Source: an uncultured Clostridia bacterium (GTDB lineage Bacteria; Bacillota; Clostridia; Christensenellales; CAMQZB01). Taken from it: 64,000 nucleotides of DNA. The notes beneath the pieces are model-generated. The model did not search any database and was not told the DNA's origin. It worked only from the letters and a program-made list of their open reading frames with translations. The DNA is taken from the NCBI GenBank assembly GCA_947039455.1, contig CAMQZB010000003.1, forward strand, positions 40,718 through 104,717, given 5' to 3'. Shown piece by piece: positions 1-9,713 of this stretch. Each line of letters starts with the position of its first letter. Within the stretch, counting starts at the first letter, position 1. Position numbers and translations under genes: made by a program.

Positions 1-546
1 ATTTACGGCGAATCATTAAGCGTAACTCACGTTATTGGGTTTATTTTTGTTGTGGTAGCATTGTATTTTATTAACTTTGGAAACCAACACGGAAAAAGAA
101 TTGTTTTAACAAGAAAATGGGCATTGTTGTGTCTAGCTGGAACACTTTGTAGCGGATTTTTAATGTTCTCAACAAAAGCATTCGCAATCGATGTTCCAAA
201 TGGTAATCTAGGACAGTTTTTGTTGATAGGTTACCTTGTGTGTATTGCCATGACGATTCCAAGATTTTTCTTGCCAAGGGGTAGAGAAACTATTAATACA
301 TATAAATTCAGCAAGTGGGTTGTGCCATTAGCACTTCTTGTTGGGCTAGGAAATTCAATTGGAAACGCAATGTTATCTTACCTTGGACCGAAAATCAACG
401 CATCAATTTTATTCCCTGTTACTAACAGTGTATCAGTGATTTTTATTATTGTAGTTTCAATTTTCGCTTTCCAAGAAAAATTAATGAAGCAAACTGTAAT
501 GGGACTAGCTTTTGGTATAGCTGCAATCTTAACATTGAGTTTATAA
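1..546 (+). CDS. DMT/EamA-like membrane transporter, C-terminal part (5' truncated by window)
   Basis: Frame is open from base 1 through the listed GTG; multiple hydrophobic helices. Confidence 0.55.
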   Translation: MYGESLSVTHVIGFIFVVVALYFINFGNQHGKRIVLTRKWALLCLAGTLCSGFLMFSTKAFAIDVPNGNLGQFLLIGYLVCIAMTIPRFFLPRGRETINTYKFSKWVVPLALLVGLGNSIGNAMLSYLGPKINASILFPVTNSVSVIFIIVVSIFAFQEKLMKQTVMGLAFGIAAILTLSL

Positions 547-602
547 GAAAAGTGTATAATAGTAACATTAACTAAAGAAAAATAGAAAGATGGAGGTGTA
601 TT

Positions 603-1355
603 ATGAGTAGAGCAATTGTTTTGTATCATGGATTTATTACTGACGATACGGATTTTGGTGATCTATATCAACATATTGATGGTATTTACGATAAAGTAAT
701 TCGTTGTATTTTTCCAGGGCATGGTAAAGTGCCAAATTATAAATTATTTACTGTTGAAGAAACTTTCAGAGTTGCGTTAGAAGAATTTGATAATGCAAAA
801 GCTGAGTTTGACGTTGTTGATGTTATAGGTTTTTCAATGGGTGGTGCTATGGCAACCTACGTGGCTAATCACAGAGAGGTTGGGAAGTTAGTTTTGTTAG
901 CACCTGCTAATAAATACTTGAACCCACGCGCTCCTTTTTCAGCCGCTAAATTTTGGTATGAAAAAATCAAAAAGACTATCACAAGTTTAACCTCTGGGGA
1001 AAAAACTAAGGACGTTTTCAACCATGAAATGTCTGTATATTTCGAAAATGGCAAGATATCACTTGAGACTGCTTGGAAAAAAATGATTCCAAATTATACT
1101 ATAAAAACATTAACGGTTTTCAACAAAGTAATCAAAAAATGCAACGAGGGTTTAGAGTCTATAGACAACGAAGTATTAATTGTCTGGGGAAAACTTGACC
1201 AACTTGTGCCAATAGATTCAGTTGAATGGCTATATTCTATTTCAAAAAATGAAAAAAAATCACTATTGGTGCTAGATGATATCAGCCACTTAATGTTGGT
1301 TTCAAAAAATTCAGAGCATGTAGTCGAAAAGATTACTGCATTTTTAAAGGACTAA
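603..1355 (+). CDS. alpha/beta hydrolase (carboxylesterase-like)
   Basis: YHGF near N-terminus, GFSMGG nucleophile elbow, C-terminal D...H; SD gatggaggtg. Confidence 0.8.
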   Translation: MSRAIVLYHGFITDDTDFGDLYQHIDGIYDKVIRCIFPGHGKVPNYKLFTVEETFRVALEEFDNAKAEFDVVDVIGFSMGGAMATYVANHREVGKLVLLAPANKYLNPRAPFSAAKFWYEKIKKTITSLTSGEKTKDVFNHEMSVYFENGKISLETAWKKMIPNYTIKTLTVFNKVIKKCNEGLESIDNEVLIVWGKLDQLVPIDSVEWLYSISKNEKKSLLVLDDISHLMLVSKNSEHVVEKITAFLKD

Positions 1356-1356
1356 A

Positions 1357-2304
1357 ATGAGAGAAAAATTATACAAATTATATAAAGAATGTTTCAAAGA
1401 AATCAATATTGAAGCGCAAGAAAACTATATCGCAACACGTTATAACGGGGAAAACGAATTTGTTTTCAATGAAGGGGATGACATTACTGCAATGGTTTTA
1501 GGGAATAAATTCTCTTTATCTGTTGGTGGAAATGTGATTTCAGTAGCGAATTTATCTGGGCTTTGCGTTGGTGAAGACTACAGAAAAACTGGACTTGCTA
1601 GCAAATTAATTATTAAAGCAATGAATAAACTTGCGGAAGAAAATGTTGTTGCAGTAACAGCTTTTCCACACCACAAAGAATTTTTCGATAAATTGCAATT
1701 CGAGTCACTTTGGTTCAGCGAAAAAATTGCTATTTCAAACATAATCGAAGCTAGCTCTCCGCTGACACAAAAAAACGCAGGAGAAATGCTGGCTCTATAT
1801 AATGACTTTATCGGGAAAATGTATATTGCAAAAATTAGAACTATAGAAGATTTTCAACTGATGATTGAAGAAAACTCTATTGGTGGAATGATAGTTGGGT
1901 GCTATAACGGTACTCGCTTAATGGCCTACGCAATTGTCGATAGCAACGGAAAAATCGTGGAAACTTGCCACCTTGACAAGTTCTATTTAAACAAACTTGG
2001 GGTGGATTATGTTTCTTTGCCTACAGGTATTGGAAAACCAGAAAACAGCATAAGAATTATTAATGCTATTGAGTTTTTAAAGCAAATAAAGTATGTTCCT
2101 GCATTTGTAATTAGCATGAAAATGAAAATCACAGACAGCACACTTTCTCATAACAATGTAATTGTTGACTTTGCGGTGAAAGGCGGAGTGGCTACTGTGG
2201 TTGAACTTAGTGCTGACAGCGAATATGATATTGAATATACTATTGAAGATTTAACTAGTACTGTTGTGCGAAGTGGTGTCAATGTAATGTTCGAAAAAGA
2301 CTAA
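1357..2304 (+). CDS. GNAT family N-acetyltransferase (Eis-like architecture)
   Basis: LCVGEDYRKTGLASKLI acetyl-CoA binding motif; long C-terminal region. Confidence 0.75.
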   Translation: MREKLYKLYKECFKEINIEAQENYIATRYNGENEFVFNEGDDITAMVLGNKFSLSVGGNVISVANLSGLCVGEDYRKTGLASKLIIKAMNKLAEENVVAVTAFPHHKEFFDKLQFESLWFSEKIAISNIIEASSPLTQKNAGEMLALYNDFIGKMYIAKIRTIEDFQLMIEENSIGGMIVGCYNGTRLMAYAIVDSNGKIVETCHLDKFYLNKLGVDYVSLPTGIGKPENSIRIINAIEFLKQIKYVPAFVISMKMKITDSTLSHNNVIVDFAVKGGVATVVELSADSEYDIEYTIEDLTSTVVRSGVNVMFEKD

Positions 2305-3131
2305 TGAAAAAATTCAATAAAGCATACCTTGAAATCACTAATCGCTGTAATTTAAGTTGCAGTTTTTGCCCTAAAACCAAAAGAGAATTGCGGAATATGT
2401 CGTTAGCTGAATTCAAAATAGCGGTGGACGAAATATCTAAAGTTACAAAATATATTTACTTCCATGTGCTTGGCGAACCTACTTTGCACCCTGATTTACC
2501 TGCATTTGTAGAGTATGCAAATTCCTTGGGAATGAAAATTACTATTACTACTAACGGAACATTAGTTGAAAAACTTAGTGATATTATAGAAAATCATAAC
2601 ATATACAAAGTGAATTTTTCTCTGCAAGCTGTGGGTTCTAATGATAGCATAAATTTGGCTAGCTACATGGAAAAGGTTCTTGAGTTCTCTAAAACTGCAA
2701 CTGAAAAAGGAACACTTGTGGTTCTTAGATTATGGAATAACGGTAGTAAAATTAACCGCAATCAAGAAATTGTAGAAGTATTAAAAACTAATTTTGGGGA
2801 ATTTGAATATAAGGACAGTGGCAGTGTAACATTGATACCGAAATTGTATCTTGAACGTGCTGACGAGTTTTTGTGGCAATGTAGTGATGAAGTTGAGAAC
2901 TTGTATTGCTACGGTCTAAAAGATCAATTCGGAGTGCTTGTAGACGGAACTGTTATTCCTTGCTGTATTGACAGCGAAGGGGAAATCCCCCTTGGAAATA
3001 TATTTAAAAACAACCTTTTGACCATTCTTGAAAGCGAAAAATCTGAAATGGTGACGTGTGGTTTTCAAAAGAAAAAAGCAGTTGAGAGTAGATGTAAACG
3101 TTGCGGTTTTGCTAGACGATTTAAAGTATAG
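2304..3131 (+). CDS. radical SAM protein with SPASM-like C-terminus
   Basis: CNLSCSFC motif, GEPTLHPD, C-terminal Cys cluster (CYG...IPCC...CKRCGF). Confidence 0.85.
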   Translation: MKKFNKAYLEITNRCNLSCSFCPKTKRELRNMSLAEFKIAVDEISKVTKYIYFHVLGEPTLHPDLPAFVEYANSLGMKITITTNGTLVEKLSDIIENHNIYKVNFSLQAVGSNDSINLASYMEKVLEFSKTATEKGTLVVLRLWNNGSKINRNQEIVEVLKTNFGEFEYKDSGSVTLIPKLYLERADEFLWQCSDEVENLYCYGLKDQFGVLVDGTVIPCCIDSEGEIPLGNIFKNNLLTILESEKSEMVTCGFQKKKAVESRCKRCGFARRFKV

Positions 3132-3235
3132 TTTTTTACATATTTTAGTATGTTTTTAGTGGATATTATACTGCATGTTTTTAAGTCATTTATGATATAA
3201 TACTTACTGTAAAATACATATAAAGGAGACAACAT

Positions 3236-3499
3236 ATGAAAAAAATACTTGATTTAGTAGGAGGCATTTTAGCTTTCTTCGTAGTTGGAATGTTCGGTTT
3301 AGTTTTAATTAATCAACAATTCAGCTTCTTACCAACAAGCTTCCTTACTTTCTTTAACGGAATTAAAGACATGGCAGTTATTGCTGTTTGTGGTATCACT
3401 GGACTTGAATTTGCTTGGAAAAGAAATTTCATTTTGAAATGGGCGTTCATTGCATTGTTAGTAGTTTGCGTAGCATTCTTCTTCCCTGCTTTATTCTAA
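3236..3499 (+). CDS. small hydrophobic membrane protein (87 aa)
   Basis: Good SD (aaaggaga), several TM segments. Confidence 0.5.
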   Translation: MKKILDLVGGILAFFVVGMFGLVLINQQFSFLPTSFLTFFNGIKDMAVIAVCGITGLEFAWKRNFILKWAFIALLVVCVAFFFPALF

Positions 3500-3530
3500 A
3501 AAATAAGTTGATAAAGTAATTTGTCTTAAA

Positions 3531-3573
3531 AAATAGTTGTGTTAACGTTATGTTTGACACAACTATTTTTTTT
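3531..3573 (+). terminator. intrinsic terminator
   Basis: AAATAGTTGTGT / ACACAACTATTT stem plus T-tract. Confidence 0.85.
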
Positions 3574-3685
3574 AATAAAATATTTAATAAAAGAAATAAA
3601 TTTTTTGCTTTATTTGAATAGCAATTTATGGTATAATAATTTAGAATGATAATAGTTATTGAGATATGGAGATAATAAATATATA

Positions 3686-4519
3686 ATGAGTATAAAAATT
3701 AACAAAAACACAATAAAAAACTGGAGTGAAAAAGCAAAGAAAATTCGCTTAGAAACTTTAGAATTATCCTACCGTTGTCAGGAGGAAAAAGCTCACCTTG
3801 GGGGCATGTTGTCAATGGTGGAAATTTTGACAGTTCTTTACAATGGCGTACTTAATATTAAAGATGTGAAAAACTGGGCGCACCGTGACAGGTTTATTTT
3901 GTCAAAAGGTCATGGCAGTTTAGCGATGTATTCAGCTATGCATCATGGCGGGCTTTTAACTGATGAAGAAATGGCGAAAGATATTCGTGGTGAAGATACA
4001 ATTATTTATCGTCACTCTAAATTGAATCAAGAAAAAGCAATAGAGTTTTCATCAGGAAGTTTAGGTCTTGGAATGCCGTATGGTTTAGGTCTAGCGCTTG
4101 GATTGCAAAAACAAAAAGCCGATTCACGTGTTTATGTTATGATTGGTGACGGCGAATGTAACGAAGGCGTAGTGTGGGAAAGCGTACTTTTTGCAGGTAG
4201 CAAGAAGGTTAATAACTTTTGTGTAATCGTTGACAAAAATAACATTCAACTTGACGGATACACTAAAGATGTTATGCCAGTTAAAGATTATGGCGAAATT
4301 TTCAAGTCTTTTGGCTTTGAAGTTTTAAATATTGACGGTCATGATTTTCATGAAATTCATAATGCCTTAACTCTAAAATCTGATAAACCTATTGCAATAA
4401 TAGCGGAAACTATTAAAGGCAAAGGTGTGTCTTTTGCTGAAAACAGTGTGAATTGGCACAGCAATGTTCTAAATTCGGAACTGCTTGAAATTGGATTAAA
4501 GGAGGTAAATTCACTATGA
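3686..4519 (+). CDS. transketolase, N-terminal subunit
   Basis: AHLGGMLSMVEILTVLY, GHGSLAMY, GDGECNEG thiamine-PP motif; start may be 3659. Confidence 0.9.
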   Translation: MSIKINKNTIKNWSEKAKKIRLETLELSYRCQEEKAHLGGMLSMVEILTVLYNGVLNIKDVKNWAHRDRFILSKGHGSLAMYSAMHHGGLLTDEEMAKDIRGEDTIIYRHSKLNQEKAIEFSSGSLGLGMPYGLGLALGLQKQKADSRVYVMIGDGECNEGVVWESVLFAGSKKVNNFCVIVDKNNIQLDGYTKDVMPVKDYGEIFKSFGFEVLNIDGHDFHEIHNALTLKSDKPIAIIAETIKGKGVSFAENSVNWHSNVLNSELLEIGLKEVNSL

Positions 4520-5478
4520 AAAAATACTCAAATCAAGAAATAGCTGAATTATCTCAATTTGCTCCAAGAGAGATTATTTCAAAAGTAGGCTACGTTCAAG
4601 CTCAAAAAGATGACAAATTTATAATTATGTATTCTGATATCGGAAAAAGTTTTGGAGTAAATAAAATTACAAAAGAATTTCCAGATAAATGTATAGAAGC
4701 GGGAATATCTGAGCAAAATCTTGTGGGTATGGCAGCGGGTATGTCAAACCTTGGATACAATGTTTTTGCATTGTCCTATGCACCTTTTATCACATCAAGA
4801 GTACTTGATCAAATCAGGGTTTACCTTGGCTATATGCACTCTAACGTGCGACTAATCGGTATTGGTGGCGGACTTACCGCAGGTGATCTGGGAGCTACAC
4901 ACACCGCCCTTGAGGACCTTGCTGTTATGCGAACTATTCCGAATATGGTGGTAGTTTCTCCATGCGATTGCTTGGAATACGCTAAGGTGATTGAAGCTAT
5001 CAACGGTCTTGAACAGCCTGTGTATATAAGATTAACAGGCGGAAAAGTAGGGGAAATGGTCTATGAAAAAGACTACGATTTCCAAATCGGAAAAGGTGTA
5101 GTATTAAAAGAAGGGCGAAAAATAGCAATCATTTCTAACGGAAACATCACAAAAGAAGTTGCTCTTGCAATAGATAAATTAAAAGCACATGGGGTTTTTC
5201 CAACCCATATTAATATGCATACGGTTAAGCCGTTAGATACTGCTTTAATTGATTCATTGCACAATATGGAACACATCGTTACTGTTGAGGAACACAACGT
5301 CCTTGGTGGGCTTGGTGGGGCTGTGGCTGAACATCTAGCAGAGAAAAATTGCCACCCAAAACTAACTAGAATTGGTGTAAATGACGAGTTTTTCAAGGCT
5401 AATAAAGCAACTGTTTTACGAGAAAAAGCTGGGTTGTCCTGTGATAAAATTGTAGAGAGAATTCTAAACTTAAAATAA
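4516..5478 (+). CDS. transketolase, C-terminal subunit
   Basis: DIGKSFGV, EAGISEQNLVGMAAGMS; ATGA overlap with upstream gene. Confidence 0.9.
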   Translation: MKKYSNQEIAELSQFAPREIISKVGYVQAQKDDKFIIMYSDIGKSFGVNKITKEFPDKCIEAGISEQNLVGMAAGMSNLGYNVFALSYAPFITSRVLDQIRVYLGYMHSNVRLIGIGGGLTAGDLGATHTALEDLAVMRTIPNMVVVSPCDCLEYAKVIEAINGLEQPVYIRLTGGKVGEMVYEKDYDFQIGKGVVLKEGRKIAIISNGNITKEVALAIDKLKAHGVFPTHINMHTVKPLDTALIDSLHNMEHIVTVEEHNVLGGLGGAVAEHLAEKNCHPKLTRIGVNDEFFKANKATVLREKAGLSCDKIVERILNLK

Positions 5479-5521
5479 TATAGAAAATATACAATTAATA
5501 CTAGAAATCACGTGGATTTAA

Positions 5522-5550
5522 TTGACAAATTATTCAAAATATGTTAAATT
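5522..5550 (+). promoter_or_regulatory. sigma-A type promoter for rplU
   Basis: TTGACA - 17 nt - TAAATT. Confidence 0.65.
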
Positions 5551-5554
5551 TAAA

Positions 5555-5670
5555 GGAGCCGCTCGAGAAGGGTACACGAGAAGTATGCATTTTGCATCAC
5601 CCGAAAATATGGTTAATTTCAAAAATTTTAAGTGAAATGACTTCGGCGAGGCTGGTGGAGGTACGATAAT
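5555..5670 (+). ncRNA. structured leader of rplU (L21-leader candidate)
   Basis: GC-rich structured segment in an AT-rich region between promoter and rplU; ATGCattttGCAT hairpin inside GGGT...ACCC. Confidence 0.55.
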
Positions 5671-5970
5671 ATGTATGCAGTAGTAGTTACTGGCGGAAAG
5701 CAATACAAAGTTGTAGAAAACGACTATGTTAAAGTTGAAAAACTTGACGTAAATGTTGGAGACACAATTGAGCTTGATGCAATTATGATTAGTGTTGATG
5801 GAAACATCACTGTTGGAGACAACGTTGGTAAAGTTAAATGTGAGGTTCTTCGTCAAGATAAAGCGAAGAAAGTTATCATTTTCAAAATTAGAGCTAAGAA
5901 AAACTCAAGAAGAAAGAATGGTCACAGACAACCATACACTCTTTTGAAAGTTCTTTCTTTAAAAGCATAA
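5671..5970 (+). CDS. rplU: 50S ribosomal protein L21
   Basis: [15 protein letters not shown]-terminal [15 protein letters not shown]. Confidence 0.97.
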   Translation: MYAVVVTGGKQYKVVENDYVKVEKLDVNVGDTIELDAIMISVDGNITVGDNVGKVKCEVLRQDKAKKVIIFKIRAKKNSRRKNGHRQPYTLLKVLSLKA

Positions 5971-5983
5971 GGGAGGGCTTAGT

Positions 5984-6265
5984 ATGATTTTAAATATTAC
6001 ATTATTTGCCCACAAGAAGGGAGTAGGTAGTACTAGAAACGGTCGTGATAGTGCTGCTCAAAGACTTGGTACTAAACGTGCTGACGGTCAATTCGTTTTG
6101 GCTGGAAATATCTTAGTTCGTCAAAGAGGAACTAAAATTTGGCCTGGAAACAATGTAGGCATCGGTTCAGATGATACATTATTCGCATTGAAATCTGGTG
6201 TTGTTCGTTTCGAAAGAAAAGACAAAAGAAGAAAACAATGCAGCATAGTAGTTTCTGCTGAATAA
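5984..6265 (+). CDS. rpmA: 50S ribosomal protein L27 with N-terminal extension
   Basis: MILNITLF + [15 protein letters not shown]; located after rplU. Confidence 0.97.
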   Translation: MILNITLFAHKKGVGSTRNGRDSAAQRLGTKRADGQFVLAGNILVRQRGTKIWPGNNVGIGSDDTLFALKSGVVRFERKDKRRKQCSIVVSAE

Positions 6266-6280
6266 TTAATTAAAAATTTA

Positions 6281-6318
6281 AAGACTATATCGAATTTATT
6301 TGATATAGTCTTTTTTTT
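6281..6318 (+). terminator. intrinsic terminator after rpmA
   Basis: AAGACTATATC / GATATAGTCTT plus T8. Confidence 0.9.
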
Positions 6319-6436
6319 ATGCATTTTAGCATAGTAATAAATTTGATAAGGAAAATTAATTTGTATTGTGTAAATGAAAACAAAATATTTTAATATTCCG
6401 TTTGGATAGTTCTGTATATTATGATAAAATATAATT

Positions 6437-7270
6437 ATGAAAAATTATGCTATAAACGAAAATATAATAACAGTTTTAAAAAACTTTGATGTTTATTCAA
6501 CATTGCATTCTGGACAAGTTTTCAGAGTAAAGCCAGTTGGCGAGAAAAAGTATATGATTATCTCTGGTGATAAGTGTGCTATTTTGGAAGAGGGGGAAAA
6601 TCCTATCATCACCACGAACCATGTAGATTATTTTGTCAATTATTTTGACTTAGACTCGGATTATGGAAAATACACAGCAAAAGCAAAAGATAAATACGCC
6701 GCTTCCGCTGTTGGTTTTTCGCCATCACTGCGTATTATGAAACAAGACAAATTTGAAACAATAATCAATTTCATCATGTCCGCAAACAATAATATCAAAC
6801 GATTTTCAAAAACCTTAGAATTAATTGCTGAAACTTATGGAAAGAAAATGCAGTATTTAGAATATGAGTACTATGCTTTCCCAACCCCAAAAGAGTTGTC
6901 CTGTGCAGAGGTTTCAAAGCTAAAAGAACTAGGCTGTGGATACCGTGACAAATATATTATTTCAACGGCTAATTCAATTTTGAATGGGTTCGACTTAGAT
7001 TGTGTTGTTAAATTAGATACAATAAGCGGAAACAAAAAACTTTGTGAACTTATGGGAATAGGGGAGAAAGTAGCGGATTGTATCTTGCTTTTTGCCTATC
7101 AAAAATACGACGCATTCCCTGTTGATACTTGGATCGAGAAAATTTATCACGAAAACTACGGCGGAGAAAGTACTAACAGGCGAGAAATTAGAAAGTTCTT
7201 CGTGGATAAATACGGTAAGTACGCTGGAGTGGTTCAGCAATATATTTTCTATTACAAAAGAGAAGTCTAA
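6437..7270 (+). CDS. 8-oxoguanine DNA glycosylase (Ogg-like HhH-GPD)
   Basis: LHSGQVFR, MGIGEKVADCILLFAYQKYDAFPVDTWIEKI (HhH-GPD with catalytic Lys/Asp context). Confidence 0.85.
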   Translation: MKNYAINENIITVLKNFDVYSTLHSGQVFRVKPVGEKKYMIISGDKCAILEEGENPIITTNHVDYFVNYFDLDSDYGKYTAKAKDKYAASAVGFSPSLRIMKQDKFETIINFIMSANNNIKRFSKTLELIAETYGKKMQYLEYEYYAFPTPKELSCAEVSKLKELGCGYRDKYIISTANSILNGFDLDCVVKLDTISGNKKLCELMGIGEKVADCILLFAYQKYDAFPVDTWIEKIYHENYGGESTNRREIRKFFVDKYGKYAGVVQQYIFYYKREV

Positions 7271-7468
7271 AGTATTAAAGCTATTATAAAGTTGTTAAAT
7301 AATTTGAAAATTTCAAATCATCAATGAAAGTATTCTTAATAGCAGACTTGTTAATAATAAATAAAAGATATGTTGAATATAATGCAATTTAAAATTCTTT
7401 TGCACGAAAATAATATTGGCGGTTACATCGTAGTATTTGTTGTGCTTTCACATTTAATTTAGTATACT

Positions 7469-8275
7469 ATGTTAGGTATTAAAATTGGAAAATATTTTGT
7501 ATTAAAAAATAAAATAGTATTAACGAGGTTTGTGTTGACTAATAATAAAAAGAAACTTAAAAAAGAAACTGTTGTGAACATTATTATAATTGGGGTGTTT
7601 TTTGTTATATTAATTATTGCAAGCCTGATTTTGGTAAAGCCTATGATGAATTTTTTCAAAAGTCCAGAACTTGTAAGAAACTGGGTTAACTCACACGGAA
7701 TACTTGGGCATTTTGCTTTTATAGGTGTTTTTGTGTTTCAAATTATAGTAGCATTTATACCAGGAGAACCGCTAGAGGTTTCAGCAGGGTTCGTTTTTGG
7801 ATTTTGGGAAGGTACACTGGTTTGTATAATTGGATCGGTGTTAGGTAGTCTTATTGTCTTTGCATTCGTGAAATTTTTTGGAAAAAAATTGGTTTACGCT
7901 TTTATTTCTGAAGATAAAATAAATTCCTTGAAGTTCTTGAATAACAAAAAAAAGCTAAATGTTTTGGTTTTTATTTTGTTCGCAATTCCAGGAGCACCAA
8001 AGGACTTGATGACATATTTTGTGGGCATGACACCAATGAAAGTTTTTGACTGGATTTGGATATCCGCTGTGGCAAGATTGCCTTCGATTCTGTCTTCCAC
8101 GGCTGTTGGAAGTGCGGTTGCTGAACAAAGCTACGTTTTCGCAATTGTCACATTGGCAATTACGATTTTAGTAAGTGTTTTGGGCGTATTAGTTTATCGA
8201 CATATCGTAAAAACTGAGTCTAAAAAGAGCGAAGACGAAAATGTAGAAGAAATATCACCTGATAAAAAGATTTAA
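7469..8275 (+). CDS. TVP38/TMEM64 (DedA-like) membrane protein
   Basis: FIPGEPLEVSAGFVFG, GSVLGS, IPGAPKDLMTYFVG; true start may be downstream. Confidence 0.8.
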   Translation: MLGIKIGKYFVLKNKIVLTRFVLTNNKKKLKKETVVNIIIIGVFFVILIIASLILVKPMMNFFKSPELVRNWVNSHGILGHFAFIGVFVFQIIVAFIPGEPLEVSAGFVFGFWEGTLVCIIGSVLGSLIVFAFVKFFGKKLVYAFISEDKINSLKFLNNKKKLNVLVFILFAIPGAPKDLMTYFVGMTPMKVFDWIWISAVARLPSILSSTAVGSAVAEQSYVFAIVTLAITILVSVLGVLVYRHIVKTESKKSEDENVEEISPDKKI

Positions 8276-8333
8276 TTATATTAATATAGATATATAAATA
8301 TAAAAAATTACTACACTAGAAAAGGAGTATCTC

Positions 8334-8750
8334 ATGAAAATACTTGTAATTGACGGAAAAGGCGGAAGGCTTGGTGGTGGCGTTGTTGAAATGCTGAAAA
8401 AGACTTTCGAGAGTTTTGAAATATATGCTGTTGGCACAAATGTCATGGCAACAACTCAAATGATGAAATCAGGCGCAGATTTTGGAGCTACTGGAGAAAA
8501 TCCTGTGGTTGTGAATTGTCGTGATGCTAAAATCATAGTTGCTCCAATCGGTATTACAATGGCTGATTCTTTTCTTGGAGAAGTAACCGCGAAAATAGCT
8601 GTTGCGGTAGGGTCAAGCAGCGCTTTTAAAATACTTATTCCAAACAACAAATGCAATCATTTCATCGTTGGTGTTAAAGAACAAACTGCTACCGATTTCA
8701 TTGATGGTGTTAAAGAAAAAATAATGCAAATCCTTTCAACGTGTATTTAA
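8334..8750 (+). CDS. DUF3842-like protein
   Basis: MKILVIDGKGGRLGGGVVEML N-terminus; length 138 aa. Confidence 0.65.
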   Translation: MKILVIDGKGGRLGGGVVEMLKKTFESFEIYAVGTNVMATTQMMKSGADFGATGENPVVVNCRDAKIIVAPIGITMADSFLGEVTAKIAVAVGSSSAFKILIPNNKCNHFIVGVKEQTATDFIDGVKEKIMQILSTCI

Positions 8751-8775
8751 TAAGTTAAAAATAATATAGAAAAAA

Positions 8776-8819
8776 AACAGTGTAAATTTACTTGGTTTGA
8801 GTAAATTTACACTGTTTTT
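8776..8819. terminator. bidirectional terminator
   Basis: 16-bp stem AACAGTGTAAATTTAC / GTAAATTTACACTGTT flanked by A and T tracts, between convergent genes. Confidence 0.9.
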
Positions 8820-8849
8820 ATATTATCAGTAAGCTGCTGTTATTAAATA

Positions 8850-9524
8850 TTATTTATCCAAAAAAGCAACTACTTTATTAATCGGTTTATTTTCTGCAAC
8901 GAAACGAGCTTCGTATTCAGTAACTATATTTTCAGGAAGGTTAAGACTTGTTAGGTCGTTTGAAAGGTCTTTTAATGTAAATCCATAATCTTTATATGAT
9001 TCAAGAGAATATTCGAAGAAGTCCATGTCGTCAGTTTTTTGATGTATTTCAGCTTTATCCACAAGAAGTTTGTCGTAAATTGTCAAAAATCTAGGACTTG
9101 TAAGTCTTGAATTTGCATAACTATTTTTTTGTTTAGGTGTTGAAAAGTTTAAATAAATTCTGCTGATAGTTTTATCTTTAAAATACTTTGGCAAATAATC
9201 TGCTCCAGTACTCATAAATCGCAAGTTAGGAAGATCTAGATCCGCTGAAGATTCCAACGCTGAAACGATAACGTTAGAAATCATTTCTATTCCAATCACG
9301 TTGATTTCAGGGTGTCTAGTGGCAAATTCTATGGAGAATTGTCCTTTTCCACAGCCTAAATCAAGGTAGATAGGGTTTTCATTTCCAAAAATTTCAGAAA
9401 ATGACACGTAAGTCTTGTTTGCAGTAGCTATTGTGACGTTTCTCTCGCTAGTGTCAATTTTAATTAAGCGAGCATCGTTTTTATCAATTCTCGAATATAG
9501 ATTAGTTTTTAGTCTCATTCTCAT
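8850..9524 (-). CDS. trmB: tRNA (guanine-N7-)-methyltransferase
   Basis: MRMRLKTN, LDLGCGKGQFSIEFA, YLNFSTPKQK. Confidence 0.88.
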   Translation of the reverse strand: MRMRLKTNLYSRIDKNDARLIKIDTSERNVTIATANKTYVSFSEIFGNENPIYLDLGCGKGQFSIEFATRHPEINVIGIEMISNVIVSALESSADLDLPNLRFMSTGADYLPKYFKDKTISRIYLNFSTPKQKNSYANSRLTSPRFLTIYDKLLVDKAEIHQKTDDMDFFEYSLESYKDYGFTLKDLSNDLTSLNLPENIVTEYEARFVAENKPINKVVAFLDK

Positions 9525-9713
9525 AAAAAAGTTTCTCCGATTAGTTGTATTATTTATATATATTAACACAACATCGGCATATTTCCAACTAATTCAGTCC
9601 GCAGTTTTTTTTATACTAAATTATCTCAGCGGTTGCAATTTTTTTCTAAATAAAGTATAATATATGTAATACAGTTCAACAAAGTAAAGTAATTTACGCT
9701 AAAGGAGGTAAAC

